This document shows, one piece after another, positions 1-7,073 of a stretch of 13,517 nucleotides of DNA. The position numbers and the translations under genes are program-made. The stretch lies in contig JAUIKA010000016.1 of the NCBI GenBank assembly GCA_030430995.1, positions 1 to 13,517 on the forward strand, written 5' to 3'. The notes below the pieces were generated by a model. That model saw nothing but the letters and a program-made list of their open reading frames with translations, was not told the origin of the DNA and made no database searches. Position 1 is the first letter of the stretch. The number at the start of each line of letters is the position of its first letter. The stretch comes from Alphaproteobacteria bacterium. GTDB taxonomy: Bacteria > Pseudomonadota > Alphaproteobacteria > Rickettsiales > Rickettsiaceae.

Positions 1-36
1 AGGAAATTTAATATTAACATTAAGTTTTTATAAAAA

Positions 37-1131
37 TCAAAAGTTTATTTTCCGTTGATTCCTACTCCTATAGCAGTTGATAACTAGCCCAATTGCAATA
101 AAAATTGTAGCTGTAATACTCCCCCCATATGAAACAAATGGTAAAGGGATACCCACCACGGGCATTATTCCCATTACCATGCCTATATTAATAAAACTAT
201 GCAAAAATAATAGGGACCCTACTCCAAATGCAATTATTTTATTAAATCTAGCCTTACTGCTATAAGATATAGCATAACATGTAATAACTAGCGATGCATA
301 TAATATTATTATTGCGGCACCACCTAGGAACCCAAACTCCTCTGCAATAGAAGCAAAAATAAAATCCGTTTTATTCTCTGGCAAAAAATTTAGTTTGGTC
401 TGCGTTCCCAACATATATCCCTTCCCCCAAATACCGCCAGAACCTATTGCAATTTTGGATTGTAATATATTGTAACCTTTCCCTAAAGGGTCAGAATCTG
501 GCTTGAGGAAATTAATAATACGGCTCTTCTGATATGTTTTCATATGTTTCCATATAAGAGGGGAAGCCATTATAAATGCTATAGCAGAATACATAAAATA
601 TTTAAAAGCTATGCATAAAAAAAACAAAATAGACATTATAAGCAGTAATAAAATTATTGCTGTCCCTAGATCTGGTTGAATCAATACTAAAAATATTATA
701 AATATGCTAATAGATATAGGAATTAATAGATTCCTCTTATCATCATGATATCTTTGCGAGTCAGAATAATATCTTGCAAAGAAAAGTATTATAGACACTT
801 TTATCATTTCAGATGGCTGAATTTTTATAACTCCTAGGTTTAGCCATCTCTTTGCGCCCATAGCATTATGCCCTATGAGTTTTACAGAAATAAGCAAAAT
901 AACTGAAATGATAAATATTATATATGAATATTTATATATATATTTTGTATCTATATAGCCTATGGCTAAAGATAGTGGGAAGAATATTAAGATGTATGTA
1001 GATTGTTTATATAGGAAGCTATTAAGCGATCCATTTATATTAGAATATATAGCAATAAGGCTGATACATGCCAAGATGATAGGTGCTATTATAATAGGCA
1101 AAGGTAGGTTATTGCAGTCCCGCATTAGCAT
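37..1131 (-). CDS. rodA: RodA, SEDS-family peptidoglycan glycosyltransferase
   Basis: RodA polymerises lipid II into glycan strands during cell elongation, working in the inner membrane with a class B penicillin-binding protein. The 364-residue protein is almost entirely hydrophobic helices. SEDS hallmarks are visible: GAKRWLNLG and IQPSEMIK (residues 92-111), QPDLGTA (152-158), the loop DPLGKGYNILQSKIAIGSGG (214-233), NKTDFIFA with the conserved Asp256 (equivalent to the catalytic Asp of characterised RodA), and GIPLPFVSYGGS (327-338). The length is near the lower end for the family. Its start codon (1129-1131) lies inside the end of the upstream histidine kinase, with a 7-nt overlap, so the two are probably co-transcribed and translationally coupled. 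FtsW is the main alternative, but the TDFIF/GYMLGTQTKLNFLPE pattern fits RodA better. Confidence 0.93.
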   Translation of the reverse strand: MLMRDCNNLPLPIIIAPIILACISLIAIYSNINGSLNSFLYKQSTYILIFFPLSLAIGYIDTKYIYKYSYIIFIISVILLISVKLIGHNAMGAKRWLNLGVIKIQPSEMIKVSIILFFARYYSDSQRYHDDKRNLLIPISISIFIIFLVLIQPDLGTAIILLLLIMSILFFLCIAFKYFMYSAIAFIMASPLIWKHMKTYQKSRIINFLKPDSDPLGKGYNILQSKIAIGSGGIWGKGYMLGTQTKLNFLPENKTDFIFASIAEEFGFLGGAAIIILYASLVITCYAISYSSKARFNKIIAFGVGSLLFLHSFINIGMVMGIMPVVGIPLPFVSYGGSITATIFIAIGLVINCYRSRNQRKINF

Positions 1132-2699
1132 AAATTTTCTTTAGGAATGGTAATGATAACAGAAGTGCCTTTATTAGGATAGCTTTCTATATTAAGTATG
1201 AACCCATGGCCTTTTAATATCCTATCCACTATATTGAGCCCAATTCCATATGACTCTATAAAACTTTCAGTAGCCTGGTTAATAGAGCTGTATTTTCTTA
1301 ACGCTAAGTCTATATTATTTTTCTGTATGCCTATTCCATAATCTTTAACTGTTATGGTTAAAGATTCATCAGATTTCTCTGCATATATGTATATGCGCGA
1401 ACCATGTGATGAATATTTTACAGCATTACTTATAAGGTTATTAAACACTTGCCCCATGCGTTTAGGGTCACATAATATATTTGGTAATTCATCAGGGAAA
1501 TTGCAGTATATATTATTTTTTTTGCTTCTGTATCTCATGCTAGTAATATCGGCAGCATGCTGCACTACTTTTGCTATATCACATTTCTCCTTATGAATGC
1601 TGAATTCCCCTGTTACTACTCTATCATCTTCTAATACATCATTAATGAATGATAGAACATCATTTGTATTGCTTTCTATAGCTTGTATATATTCAGTATA
1701 TTTATCATCTATCTCTCCTAGCATTCTACTATTCATTATATGCGCTGTAGATAAGATTACTTGCAGGGGGGACCTAACTTCATGAGCAGTAATAGACATG
1801 AAATCTATTCTTGCGCTAGCTGTTCTTACTGCATTAGCAGAAGCCTTTTCTGCGCAGATTCTAAGGTATCTCTCCTTCTGAGCTATTATAATCATTAATA
1901 TAAAAATTAATACACTGACTACCAATGGTGACAGAAGATGTGAGTTTATATGATATATAGTATTATCTATTAAATAGTCTTTATTATAGTAAAGCAAAAG
2001 GGAAAAATTAGTATCAGCCATTTTAAATATAGAATAATTTAAATAGCTGGGCCATAGATTCACAATAGTTATGTTATTATGCTTTATGTTAGAAGCTATT
2101 TCTTTGTAATATGCGCTAGAGCCAGATAATGCAAGTTGGTTATGCTTACTGATTAATATAGCATTTAGAGAAGCAAAGCTCTTTCCTGATGCAAATTCCT
2201 GAGAGGATTCAAACATTTTTATCATTTTATTTAATGTAAACTCAATGACCAGTTTTTTCCTACCTATTTTCTCTATGTATATTAGAGAATTATTTCCTAT
2301 ATAATAAAAATTCCCTTGTAATATTTTTTTTCTAGAAAATGCAATAGCTTCCCGTGATGCATGGCTCTGAGTTATATATTCAACTCTATTATTATGCCCA
2401 GAGATTACAAAAATGCTTTTAATATCATGCATATTTTTATAACTATAGAACTCTGTTTTATAAGTTCCTTTCTTAGTTAACAACCCATCTTTTATTAATT
2501 CCGCTTTCTTAGCAATATTACTAAATCTAGAATTTATAAGAATTTGGATTCTTTTTGATTCTAAGCTTAAGCTTTTAGTAAATTTTTTACTTTGCCGATT
2601 GATATTGAAATGCAATTCATGGACTATAAAACATAGTAATATTGTTAATATTAGAATTACAATTTGATTTATGGATAACTTTTTGTACAATTTAAGCAT
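1125..2699 (-). CDS. Membrane sensor histidine kinase (orphan)
   Basis: This is a 524-residue two-component sensor kinase. Transmembrane helix 1 spans about residues 11-28 and helix 2 about 253-273. They enclose an extracytoplasmic region of roughly 225 residues that I do not recognise as a named sensor fold. The cytoplasmic part has a HisKA dimerisation domain with H-box AHEVRSPLQ (phospho-acceptor His306). A HATPase domain follows, with N-box NLISNAVKYS (Asn425), G1 VKDYGIGI (Asp453) and G2 SYGIGLNIV (484-490), so it should be catalytically active. There is no receiver domain and no response regulator in the window. It overlaps rodA downstream and sits only 18 nt from the divergent cysS start. 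The signal sensed is unknown. A PleC/DivJ-like role is possible for Rickettsiales, but the sequence does not prove it. Confidence 0.9.
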   Translation of the reverse strand: MLKLYKKLSINQIVILILTILLCFIVHELHFNINRQSKKFTKSLSLESKRIQILINSRFSNIAKKAELIKDGLLTKKGTYKTEFYSYKNMHDIKSIFVISGHNNRVEYITQSHASREAIAFSRKKILQGNFYYIGNNSLIYIEKIGRKKLVIEFTLNKMIKMFESSQEFASGKSFASLNAILISKHNQLALSGSSAYYKEIASNIKHNNITIVNLWPSYLNYSIFKMADTNFSLLLYYNKDYLIDNTIYHINSHLLSPLVVSVLIFILMIIIAQKERYLRICAEKASANAVRTASARIDFMSITAHEVRSPLQVILSTAHIMNSRMLGEIDDKYTEYIQAIESNTNDVLSFINDVLEDDRVVTGEFSIHKEKCDIAKVVQHAADITSMRYRSKKNNIYCNFPDELPNILCDPKRMGQVFNNLISNAVKYSSHGSRIYIYAEKSDESLTITVKDYGIGIQKNNIDLALRKYSSINQATESFIESYGIGLNIVDRILKGHGFILNIESYPNKGTSVIITIPKENLC

Positions 2700-2717
2700 A
2701 GCTTGAGCTTTATATTA

Positions 2718-4040
2718 ATGCAGATTAAACTTTTTAATACTTTATCAAAAAATAAAGAAATATTCACGCCTTTATGTAAGAAAATATCAATATATGTTTG
2801 TGGACCTACAGTCTATGACTATATTCACATAGGTAATGCTAGGTCATTAGTTATATATGACTGTTTATATAGACTTATGAGACATATATATAAAAAGGAG
2901 AATGTTATATATGTCAGAAACATCACAGATATAGATGATAAGATTATACACAAAGCAAAAGATTTGCAAATTTCACCTGTTGATGTTTCAGAAAAATATA
3001 CGCAAGCCTTTTATAAGGATTATAAATATCTAGGATGTTTAGACCCAGATATTCAACCTAAGGCAACAGAGCATATGGAAGAAATGATATCTATGATATC
3101 TTCTTTAATAGATAAGGATATTGCATATATTACTGCTTCTGGAATATATTTAAATGTATCTAAAATAGAGAATTACCATTGTTTTTGCAAGGCAAGTGAT
3201 GCTATTGATATAGAAGAAGATACACAGGGTAAGTTAAACAAAGCGGATTTTGTATTATGGAAGTTCAGAGATAGAGCAGAATATGGCTATGAAAGTAAAT
3301 TCGGATATGGAAGGCCAGGTTGGCATATTGAATGCTCTGCTATGAGCACTAAATACTTGGGGGAAGAATTTGATATACATGGAGGCGGAATAGACCTTGC
3401 ATTCCCACATCATACGAATGAAATTGCACAAAATAAAGGGTGTTTCCCTAATAGTAAATTTGCGAATCTATGGATGCATAACGGGTTTCTAACCACATCA
3501 GGAAAAAAAATGAGTAAATCTCTAGGTAATTTTATTACAATAAAAGATTTATATAATGTAAATCCTGAACTAATTAGATTTACCCTCATAAATACTCATT
3601 ATCGCAAACCTCTTGATTATAAAGATACGAATGAAGCAAAATCTTCAATGGATTACATATATAGAGCTTTAAAATATTGTGATGGTTTAGATGCAACCCC
3701 TTCAGATAAGTTTTTAGAATTACTATGTGATGATTTAGATACCCATAAAGCTTTGCAATATATAATGGAACTTGCATATAAAATACATAAAACATATTCT
3801 GCAGCAGATGCTAACATGCTCAGAGCATGCGCTGGCATTTTAGGGCTTGGGAATAACTCTTATGAGCAGTGGTTTATGGCAGATGAAAATAGTGAAATAT
3901 TGCATATAATTAAGCTAAGGTCAGAAGCTAAAAAAAGACAAGACTGGAAAGCTGCTGATTTTTTTCGCTCGCAGCTAGAAGAAAAAAATGTTATCCTTGA
4001 GGACAACAAAGATGGAACAACAACATGGAGAAGAAAATGA
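2718..4040 (+). CDS. cysS: Cysteinyl-tRNA synthetase
   Basis: This class I aminoacyl-tRNA synthetase charges tRNA-Cys in the cytoplasm. It has 440 residues from the ATG at 2718. The zinc site is intact: Cys28 in YVCGPTVYDY, Cys206 in IECSAMS, and His231/Glu235 in FPHHTNEIA. The HIGH-type motif is HIGN (residues 37-40) and KMSKS is at 264-268. An in-frame TTG at 2703 would add five residues (MSFIL). I prefer the ATG because known CysS proteins start a few residues before the xIYNTL-like strand and place the first zinc Cys at about 28. No clear Shine-Dalgarno sequence precedes it. It is the first gene of an operon with the BON lipoprotein and der, the next start codon falling inside its stop (ATGA). 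Confidence 0.96.
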   Translation: MQIKLFNTLSKNKEIFTPLCKKISIYVCGPTVYDYIHIGNARSLVIYDCLYRLMRHIYKKENVIYVRNITDIDDKIIHKAKDLQISPVDVSEKYTQAFYKDYKYLGCLDPDIQPKATEHMEEMISMISSLIDKDIAYITASGIYLNVSKIENYHCFCKASDAIDIEEDTQGKLNKADFVLWKFRDRAEYGYESKFGYGRPGWHIECSAMSTKYLGEEFDIHGGGIDLAFPHHTNEIAQNKGCFPNSKFANLWMHNGFLTTSGKKMSKSLGNFITIKDLYNVNPELIRFTLINTHYRKPLDYKDTNEAKSSMDYIYRALKYCDGLDATPSDKFLELLCDDLDTHKALQYIMELAYKIHKTYSAADANMLRACAGILGLGNNSYEQWFMADENSEILHIIKLRSEAKKRQDWKAADFFRSQLEEKNVILEDNKDGTTTWRRK

Positions 4041-4663
4041 TAAATAAAATATCGTTGTTAATAGTTATATCTGCATTAATGCAGTCTTGTGCACCTTTAT
4101 TATTTGTAGGGGCTGGTGCGGCTACCTCCGCTACAACAATACAATTAGCAAAAAATAGATCTACTGGCATTATGGTAGATGATATACTGGTTTTAAATAA
4201 AATTAAGGTTTCTTTGCTAAAAAGAAAACTTTTTGGAATCCATGTAAATGTTGTAGACGCTAAAGTGATGTATACAGGAAATGCAAAAAGTGAAAATGAT
4301 ATTATAGATGCTTTAAAAATAGCATGGAGCCACCAAGGCGTTGTGGATGTTATTAATGAGATTAAATTAGAAAATAAGAATAATAAGAATAGTATTAAGC
4401 AAGATAGTGTAGATGTATGGATTACAACTCAAATAAAAACAAAGATATTTTTCTCTAAAGTAAAATTTGTAAATTACACTATTCTCACCATAAATAATAT
4501 AGTATATATATTTGGCGTTTCTAATAATGAAAAGGAAGTAAAGCAGGTAGAAAATATTGCAGCAAGAATAAGAGGGGTAAAAAAAGTAATAAGTTATGTA
4601 TATATTAAACCGAGCTTGCAAGACCGGCAATTATCAGTAACTAGAGAGCAGTGTGAGAAATAA
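4037..4663 (+). CDS. BON-domain lipoprotein (DolP/YraP-like)
   Basis: This is a predicted envelope lipoprotein of 208 residues with two BON domains (about residues 40-100 and 115-190), a fold that binds phospholipid membranes. The start has MINKISLLIVISALMQSC, a short basic N-terminus, hydrophobic core and lipobox-like LMQS before Cys18. The following APLLFVGAGAAT stretch and TGIMVDD are typical of the DolP/YraP group. I chose the ATG at 4037 because it forms an ATGA overlap with the cysS stop and has GGAGAAG at 4027-4033 as ribosome binding site. The frame also has an ATG at 4025, which would put four extra residues (MEKK) before the signal. It overlaps der by 11 nt. The BON relationship rests on pattern recognition. 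The lipobox is slightly atypical, with Met at -3 and Gln at -2. Confidence 0.82.
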   Translation: MINKISLLIVISALMQSCAPLLFVGAGAATSATTIQLAKNRSTGIMVDDILVLNKIKVSLLKRKLFGIHVNVVDAKVMYTGNAKSENDIIDALKIAWSHQGVVDVINEIKLENKNNKNSIKQDSVDVWITTQIKTKIFFSKVKFVNYTILTINNIVYIFGVSNNEKEVKQVENIAARIRGVKKVISYVYIKPSLQDRQLSVTREQCEK

Positions 4664-5942
4664 TAAATTACCCCTGTTTGCCCTAATAGGAAGGCCAAAT
4701 GTAGGCAAGTCCAGTATATTTAATAGCTTAAGCCAGAAGCAAAAATCTATAGTGAGTAAGCAGGCATATGCGACAAGGGATATTAATGTCTCAGAAGGAT
4801 ATCTATTGGGTAGTGCATTCAATATAGCAGATACCCCGGGAATAGAAACAAAGCTAGCAGAGGATGCAACATATGCTGATGATATTCTAGCAAATGCAGA
4901 TTTAATAGGCTTTATAGTAGATTCTGCTGGCATTACGCCTATAGATATGCATATAGCTTCTATGCTAAGAAAACACTATAATGATAAAGTGATTCTTATA
5001 ATAAATAAGTCTGATAGGTCACATGAAAAATCATATAGTAGCTTTGGCTTCAAGGGGCCCATATACATCTCTGCTAAGTGTAAATATGGCTATGAAGATC
5101 TACATGAAGCTCTGAATAAATATATGAACCTCTTAGAAGATAAAAAAGAGGGAGAAGAGCTAATTCATATGTCTATAATAGGCCGGCCAAATGCTGGCAA
5201 ATCTACCCTTGTGAATAACATATTAGGAGAGAGCAGAATGCGTGTAAGTGAAGTTGCTGGAACTACAAGGGACTCTATATATGAGATGTTTGAATATGAA
5301 GATCAAAAATTCTGCATTATAGACACCGCAGGCATAAGGAAAAAAACCAAAGTTAAGGAAGAGATAGAGCAGCTTTCTGTCTCCTATGCTATATCTGCTA
5401 TCAGGAATTCAAATATTTGCGTATTATTAATAGACGCATTAAACTTGCTTGATAGGCAAGATCTTAAAATAGCCTCTATGGCAATAGAGCAAGGCAGAGC
5501 GCTTATCATAGCTATAAATAAAATAGATATGATCTCAAGAAAGCATATGGATGAATTTAAGGCAACAACTATAAAGCAGATATGCAGTAAAATGCCTTCA
5601 GCAGAAGTTATCTTTATATCTGCAATCAAAAAATTTGCATCTAAGAAACTGCTAAATACTATATCTGACATACATGAGCGAGCAGTGAGAAAAATATCCA
5701 CATCTGCATTGAACAAATGGCTTAAAAAAACTACCTCTATACATAAACCGCCATATGGGGTTAGTTTAAAATACGCAGTGCAGACAGGGGTATTCCCCAG
5801 CATGATAAAAATCTTTTGCAATAAAGCTGAAAATATAACTGCTTATGAAAGATACCTTAAGAACTCCTTTATTAAGGATTTTAATTTGCAAGGGGTTGTT
5901 GTGGATATTATTTTTGTTGCAAAATCTGATAGTAAAGATTAA
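4653..5942 (+). CDS. der: Ribosome-assembly GTPase Der (EngA)
   Basis: Der is an essential double-GTPase that helps mature the 50S ribosomal subunit. The 429-residue protein has two tandem G domains. The first has P-loop GRPNVGKS (13-20), ATRD with Thr41, DTPG (60-63) and NKSD (118-121). The second has GRPNAGKS (177-184), GTTRDS, DTAGIRKK (224-231) and NKID (289-292). A C-terminal KH-like domain (about 340-425) includes KPPYGVSLKYAVQTG. All nucleotide-binding motifs are intact. The acidic linker between the G domains is short. The start is a GTG at 4653 inside the end of the BON gene, with only a weak purine-rich sequence before it (AGAGAG), so translation probably depends on coupling. It is the last gene of the cysS operon, and def converges on it downstream. 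Confidence 0.96.
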   Translation: MRNNKLPLFALIGRPNVGKSSIFNSLSQKQKSIVSKQAYATRDINVSEGYLLGSAFNIADTPGIETKLAEDATYADDILANADLIGFIVDSAGITPIDMHIASMLRKHYNDKVILIINKSDRSHEKSYSSFGFKGPIYISAKCKYGYEDLHEALNKYMNLLEDKKEGEELIHMSIIGRPNAGKSTLVNNILGESRMRVSEVAGTTRDSIYEMFEYEDQKFCIIDTAGIRKKTKVKEEIEQLSVSYAISAIRNSNICVLLIDALNLLDRQDLKIASMAIEQGRALIIAINKIDMISRKHMDEFKATTIKQICSKMPSAEVIFISAIKKFASKKLLNTISDIHERAVRKISTSALNKWLKKTTSIHKPPYGVSLKYAVQTGVFPSMIKIFCNKAENITAYERYLKNSFIKDFNLQGVVVDIIFVAKSDSKD

Positions 5943-6133
5943 ATAATTGTTTTAGATAAAATAAGAAGATGTTTATAAAAAGATCTTTTATCAAAACTAT
6001 ATTTCCTTCTATGAAATTCCCATCTGCCTTGGTCAATCATAAGGCATAGGAGACCCACAAATGCTTTTACTCACCTGTTATAAAGTCAGCGATGGAGCCT
6101 CTTTACAAAAATATCTCCTTATTTAAAGCTATA
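5943..6133. other. Convergent intergenic region with a foldable GC-richer patch
   Basis: This gap lies between the 3' ends of der and def. Near der there is a 12-bp palindrome, AAAAGATCTTTT (5978-5989), and a weak 7-bp stem (5964-5970 with 83-89), which may help end transcription although no T-run follows. The stretch 6019-6102 is visibly richer in GC than the flanks. It can be drawn as a closing stem CCATC/GATGG (6020-6024 with 6091-6095), a hairpin TGCCTT/AAGGCA (6025-6030 with 6041-6046), and a third imperfect stem (6063-6069 with 6081-6090). I see no tRNA, no complete SRP RNA and no ORF of note. It could be a small RNA gene on either strand or a decayed gene. Confidence 0.3.
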
Positions 6134-6775
6134 TCATTCATCAGAAACTACTCCAGAGAGCTCTTGCTCATAAAGCTTATCTGTAAATAATACTCCTTGG
6201 GTATGGTCATATTCATGTTGCCAACAACGGGACTCCCATTGTGACGCCGTATCTTTTGCGCCATCTATAAACTTCTCTCTCCATACTCCTTCAATATCTT
6301 GAAACCTAACAGTTATACTAACCGGGCGCTCTACCAAAGCATTCCCTTTGAAGTTTTCTGCTACAAAAGCTTGCGGTACTGAAAGACACCCCTCCTCGAG
6401 AATCACTTTATCTTCTGAAGTTTTTATAATTTCTGCATTAGCATATATTTGAGGATTACGTAATACGGTTTCCGTACCTTCTTTGTACACGCTTTTGGTA
6501 GGAATATCAACTATAAATAGCTTTATAGGTAGCCCCACCTGTACTGATGCTATGCCGATTCCTCCTGCTGCATACATTGTAGGTAAAAGATAGTCTTCTG
6601 CAAATTTATATGCACTGCCGATATCTTTTACAGCTATAGATTTTATCCTTAATGTTGCATCATCTGATGGTTCTTTGATGATCTTAAGGATATTTTCCTC
6701 TGGTTTATCAAGCTCTGGTTTATATTCTTGTGAACCAATTGTAACACTTGGTATAGAAAGATCTGATTTAGGCAT
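6134..6775 (-). CDS. def: Peptide deformylase with N-terminal extension
   Basis: This Fe/Zn hydrolase removes the formyl group from the initiator methionine of new proteins. All three family motifs are present: motif 1 GIGIASVQVG (residues 72-81, Gln79), motif 2 EEGCLSVP with metal ligand Cys130, and motif 3 QHEYDHTQG with His187, Glu188 and His191. The 213-residue length exceeds the usual 165-190. The conserved start of the fold (ILKIIKEPSDDATLR) begins only near residue 29, so about 28 residues precede it, with no clear signal peptide. Motif 1 departs from the common GxGLAAPQ. Sampled segments of the gene are about 33-43% GC against about 22-33% in neighbouring genes, which could mean transfer or stronger selection on codons. 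The gene is monocistronic and is divergent from the GRDP-like gene. Confidence 0.94.
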   Translation of the reverse strand: MPKSDLSIPSVTIGSQEYKPELDKPEENILKIIKEPSDDATLRIKSIAVKDIGSAYKFAEDYLLPTMYAAGGIGIASVQVGLPIKLFIVDIPTKSVYKEGTETVLRNPQIYANAEIIKTSEDKVILEEGCLSVPQAFVAENFKGNALVERPVSITVRFQDIEGVWREKFIDGAKDTASQWESRCWQHEYDHTQGVLFTDKLYEQELSGVVSDE

Positions 6776-6878
6776 AGAAGATTTATGATGTTGCTATAAA
6801 TAGTGTACTATGACTTTATATGTAATAGCAATATATTATATAGCATAGTATTTGATAAGAAATTTAATAAAAAATCAC

Positions 6879-6907
6879 TTGCATAATAATAATAATAATA
6901 ATATGTT
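6879..6907 (+). promoter_or_regulatory. Candidate promoter with trinucleotide-repeat spacer
   Basis: TTGCAT (6879-6884) and TATGTT (6902-6907) are weak matches to -35 and -10 boxes (3/6 and 4/6), separated by exactly 17 nt. The spacer is made up of the AAT repeat. The predicted transcription start, about 6913, coincides with the first base of hairpin 1. The box matches are poor and such AT-rich sequence yields chance hits. Confidence 0.25.
6885..6902 (+). repeat. (AAT)6 microsatellite
   Basis: Six perfect tandem copies of AAT, preceded by CAT and followed by ATG. It is non-coding and lies between def and the GRDP-like gene. Copy-number change by slippage would alter the spacing of the candidate promoter in steps of three bases. 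Confidence 0.9.
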
Positions 6908-6911
6908 AAGC

Positions 6912-6933
6912 AGTTAGGGAATGGCCCCTAGCT
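6912..6933 (+). other. Hairpin 1, 8-bp stem
   Basis: AGTTAGGG (6912-6919) pairs with CCCTAGCT (6926-6933) with one G-T wobble and a 6-nt loop AATGGC. It lies at the predicted 5' end of a plus-strand transcript and just before a candidate ribosome binding site. There is no T-run after it, so it does not look like a terminator. A 5' stabilising stem or a protein site is possible. Confidence 0.45.
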
Positions 6934-6959
6934 ATTATTAATCAAATAAAGGTAAGAAT

Positions 6960-7010
6960 ATGAGAAATGCTAATAAACCTATAGCAAGTCCTGGAACTTG
7001 TTACTCCTAA
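6960..7010 (+). CDS. Possible 16-residue peptide ORF
   Basis: The ORF starts at ATG (6960), ends with TAA (7008-7010), and reads MRNANKPIASPGTCYS. It has AAAGG at 6948-6952, 7 nt before the ATG, a better ribosome binding site than most genes in this window show. Its base composition (roughly 35% GC) is above the surrounding intergenic DNA. Hairpin 2 begins 7 nt after its stop codon. It lies on the same strand as the GRDP-like and MATE genes. It may be a leader peptide tied to attenuation, a small secreted or modified peptide handled by the downstream genes, or a chance ORF. I do not recognise the peptide. The only support is the ribosome binding site, composition and placement. Confidence 0.3.
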   Translation: MRNANKPIASPGTCYS

Positions 7011-7017
7011 TTACATC

Positions 7018-7050
7018 ATACAGGTTATTGATTTAATGGGTAACCTGTAT
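7018..7050 (+). promoter_or_regulatory. Hairpin 2: perfect 10-bp inverted repeat upstream of GRDP-like gene
   Basis: ATACAGGTTA (7018-7027) and TAACCTGTAT (7041-7050) are perfect reverse complements separated by 13 nt. A T-rich tract (ATATTTATTT) follows, so it may act as a weak terminator or attenuator for a transcript that begins upstream. The dyad AGGTTA-TAACCT could equally be an operator, as it ends 23 bp before the GRDP-like ATG. Confidence 0.5.
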
Positions 7051-7073
7051 ATATTTATTTAAATTATTATAAT

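Larger units (their letters stand above)
6776..7073. other. Divergent intergenic region, def / GRDP-like gene
   Basis: This 298-bp AT-rich gap must hold the promoters of both flanking genes. On the minus strand, TATAAT (plus-strand 6835-6840) is a plausible -10 for def, with no good -35. On the plus strand, in order, it holds: TTGCAT, an (AAT)6 repeat, TATGTT, hairpin 1 (6912-6933), AAAGG and a 16-codon ORF, hairpin 2 (7018-7050), then an AT-rich stretch to the GRDP-like ATG. These are listed separately. I see no tRNA. Confidence 0.6.

Noticed and set aside
2703..2717. TTG start at 2703 for CysS
   Set aside because: It adds five residues not expected in the family and leaves only 3 nt to the divergent gene. 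The ATG at 2718 puts the zinc Cys at residue 28, as usual.
4367..4630. Minus-strand Tyr/Ile-rich open frame inside the BON gene
   Set aside because: Antisense shadow of an AT-rich coding region, with low-complexity composition and no motif. The same applies to other antisense frames, for example within cysS, der and the GRDP-like gene.
6019..6036. Minus-strand CCAAGGCAGATG resembling the conserved part of 4.5S (SRP) RNA
   Set aside because: The essential domain IV hairpin (GGTCAGG and GGAAGGAAGCA type sequence) that should lie just 5' is absent, so the match is isolated.
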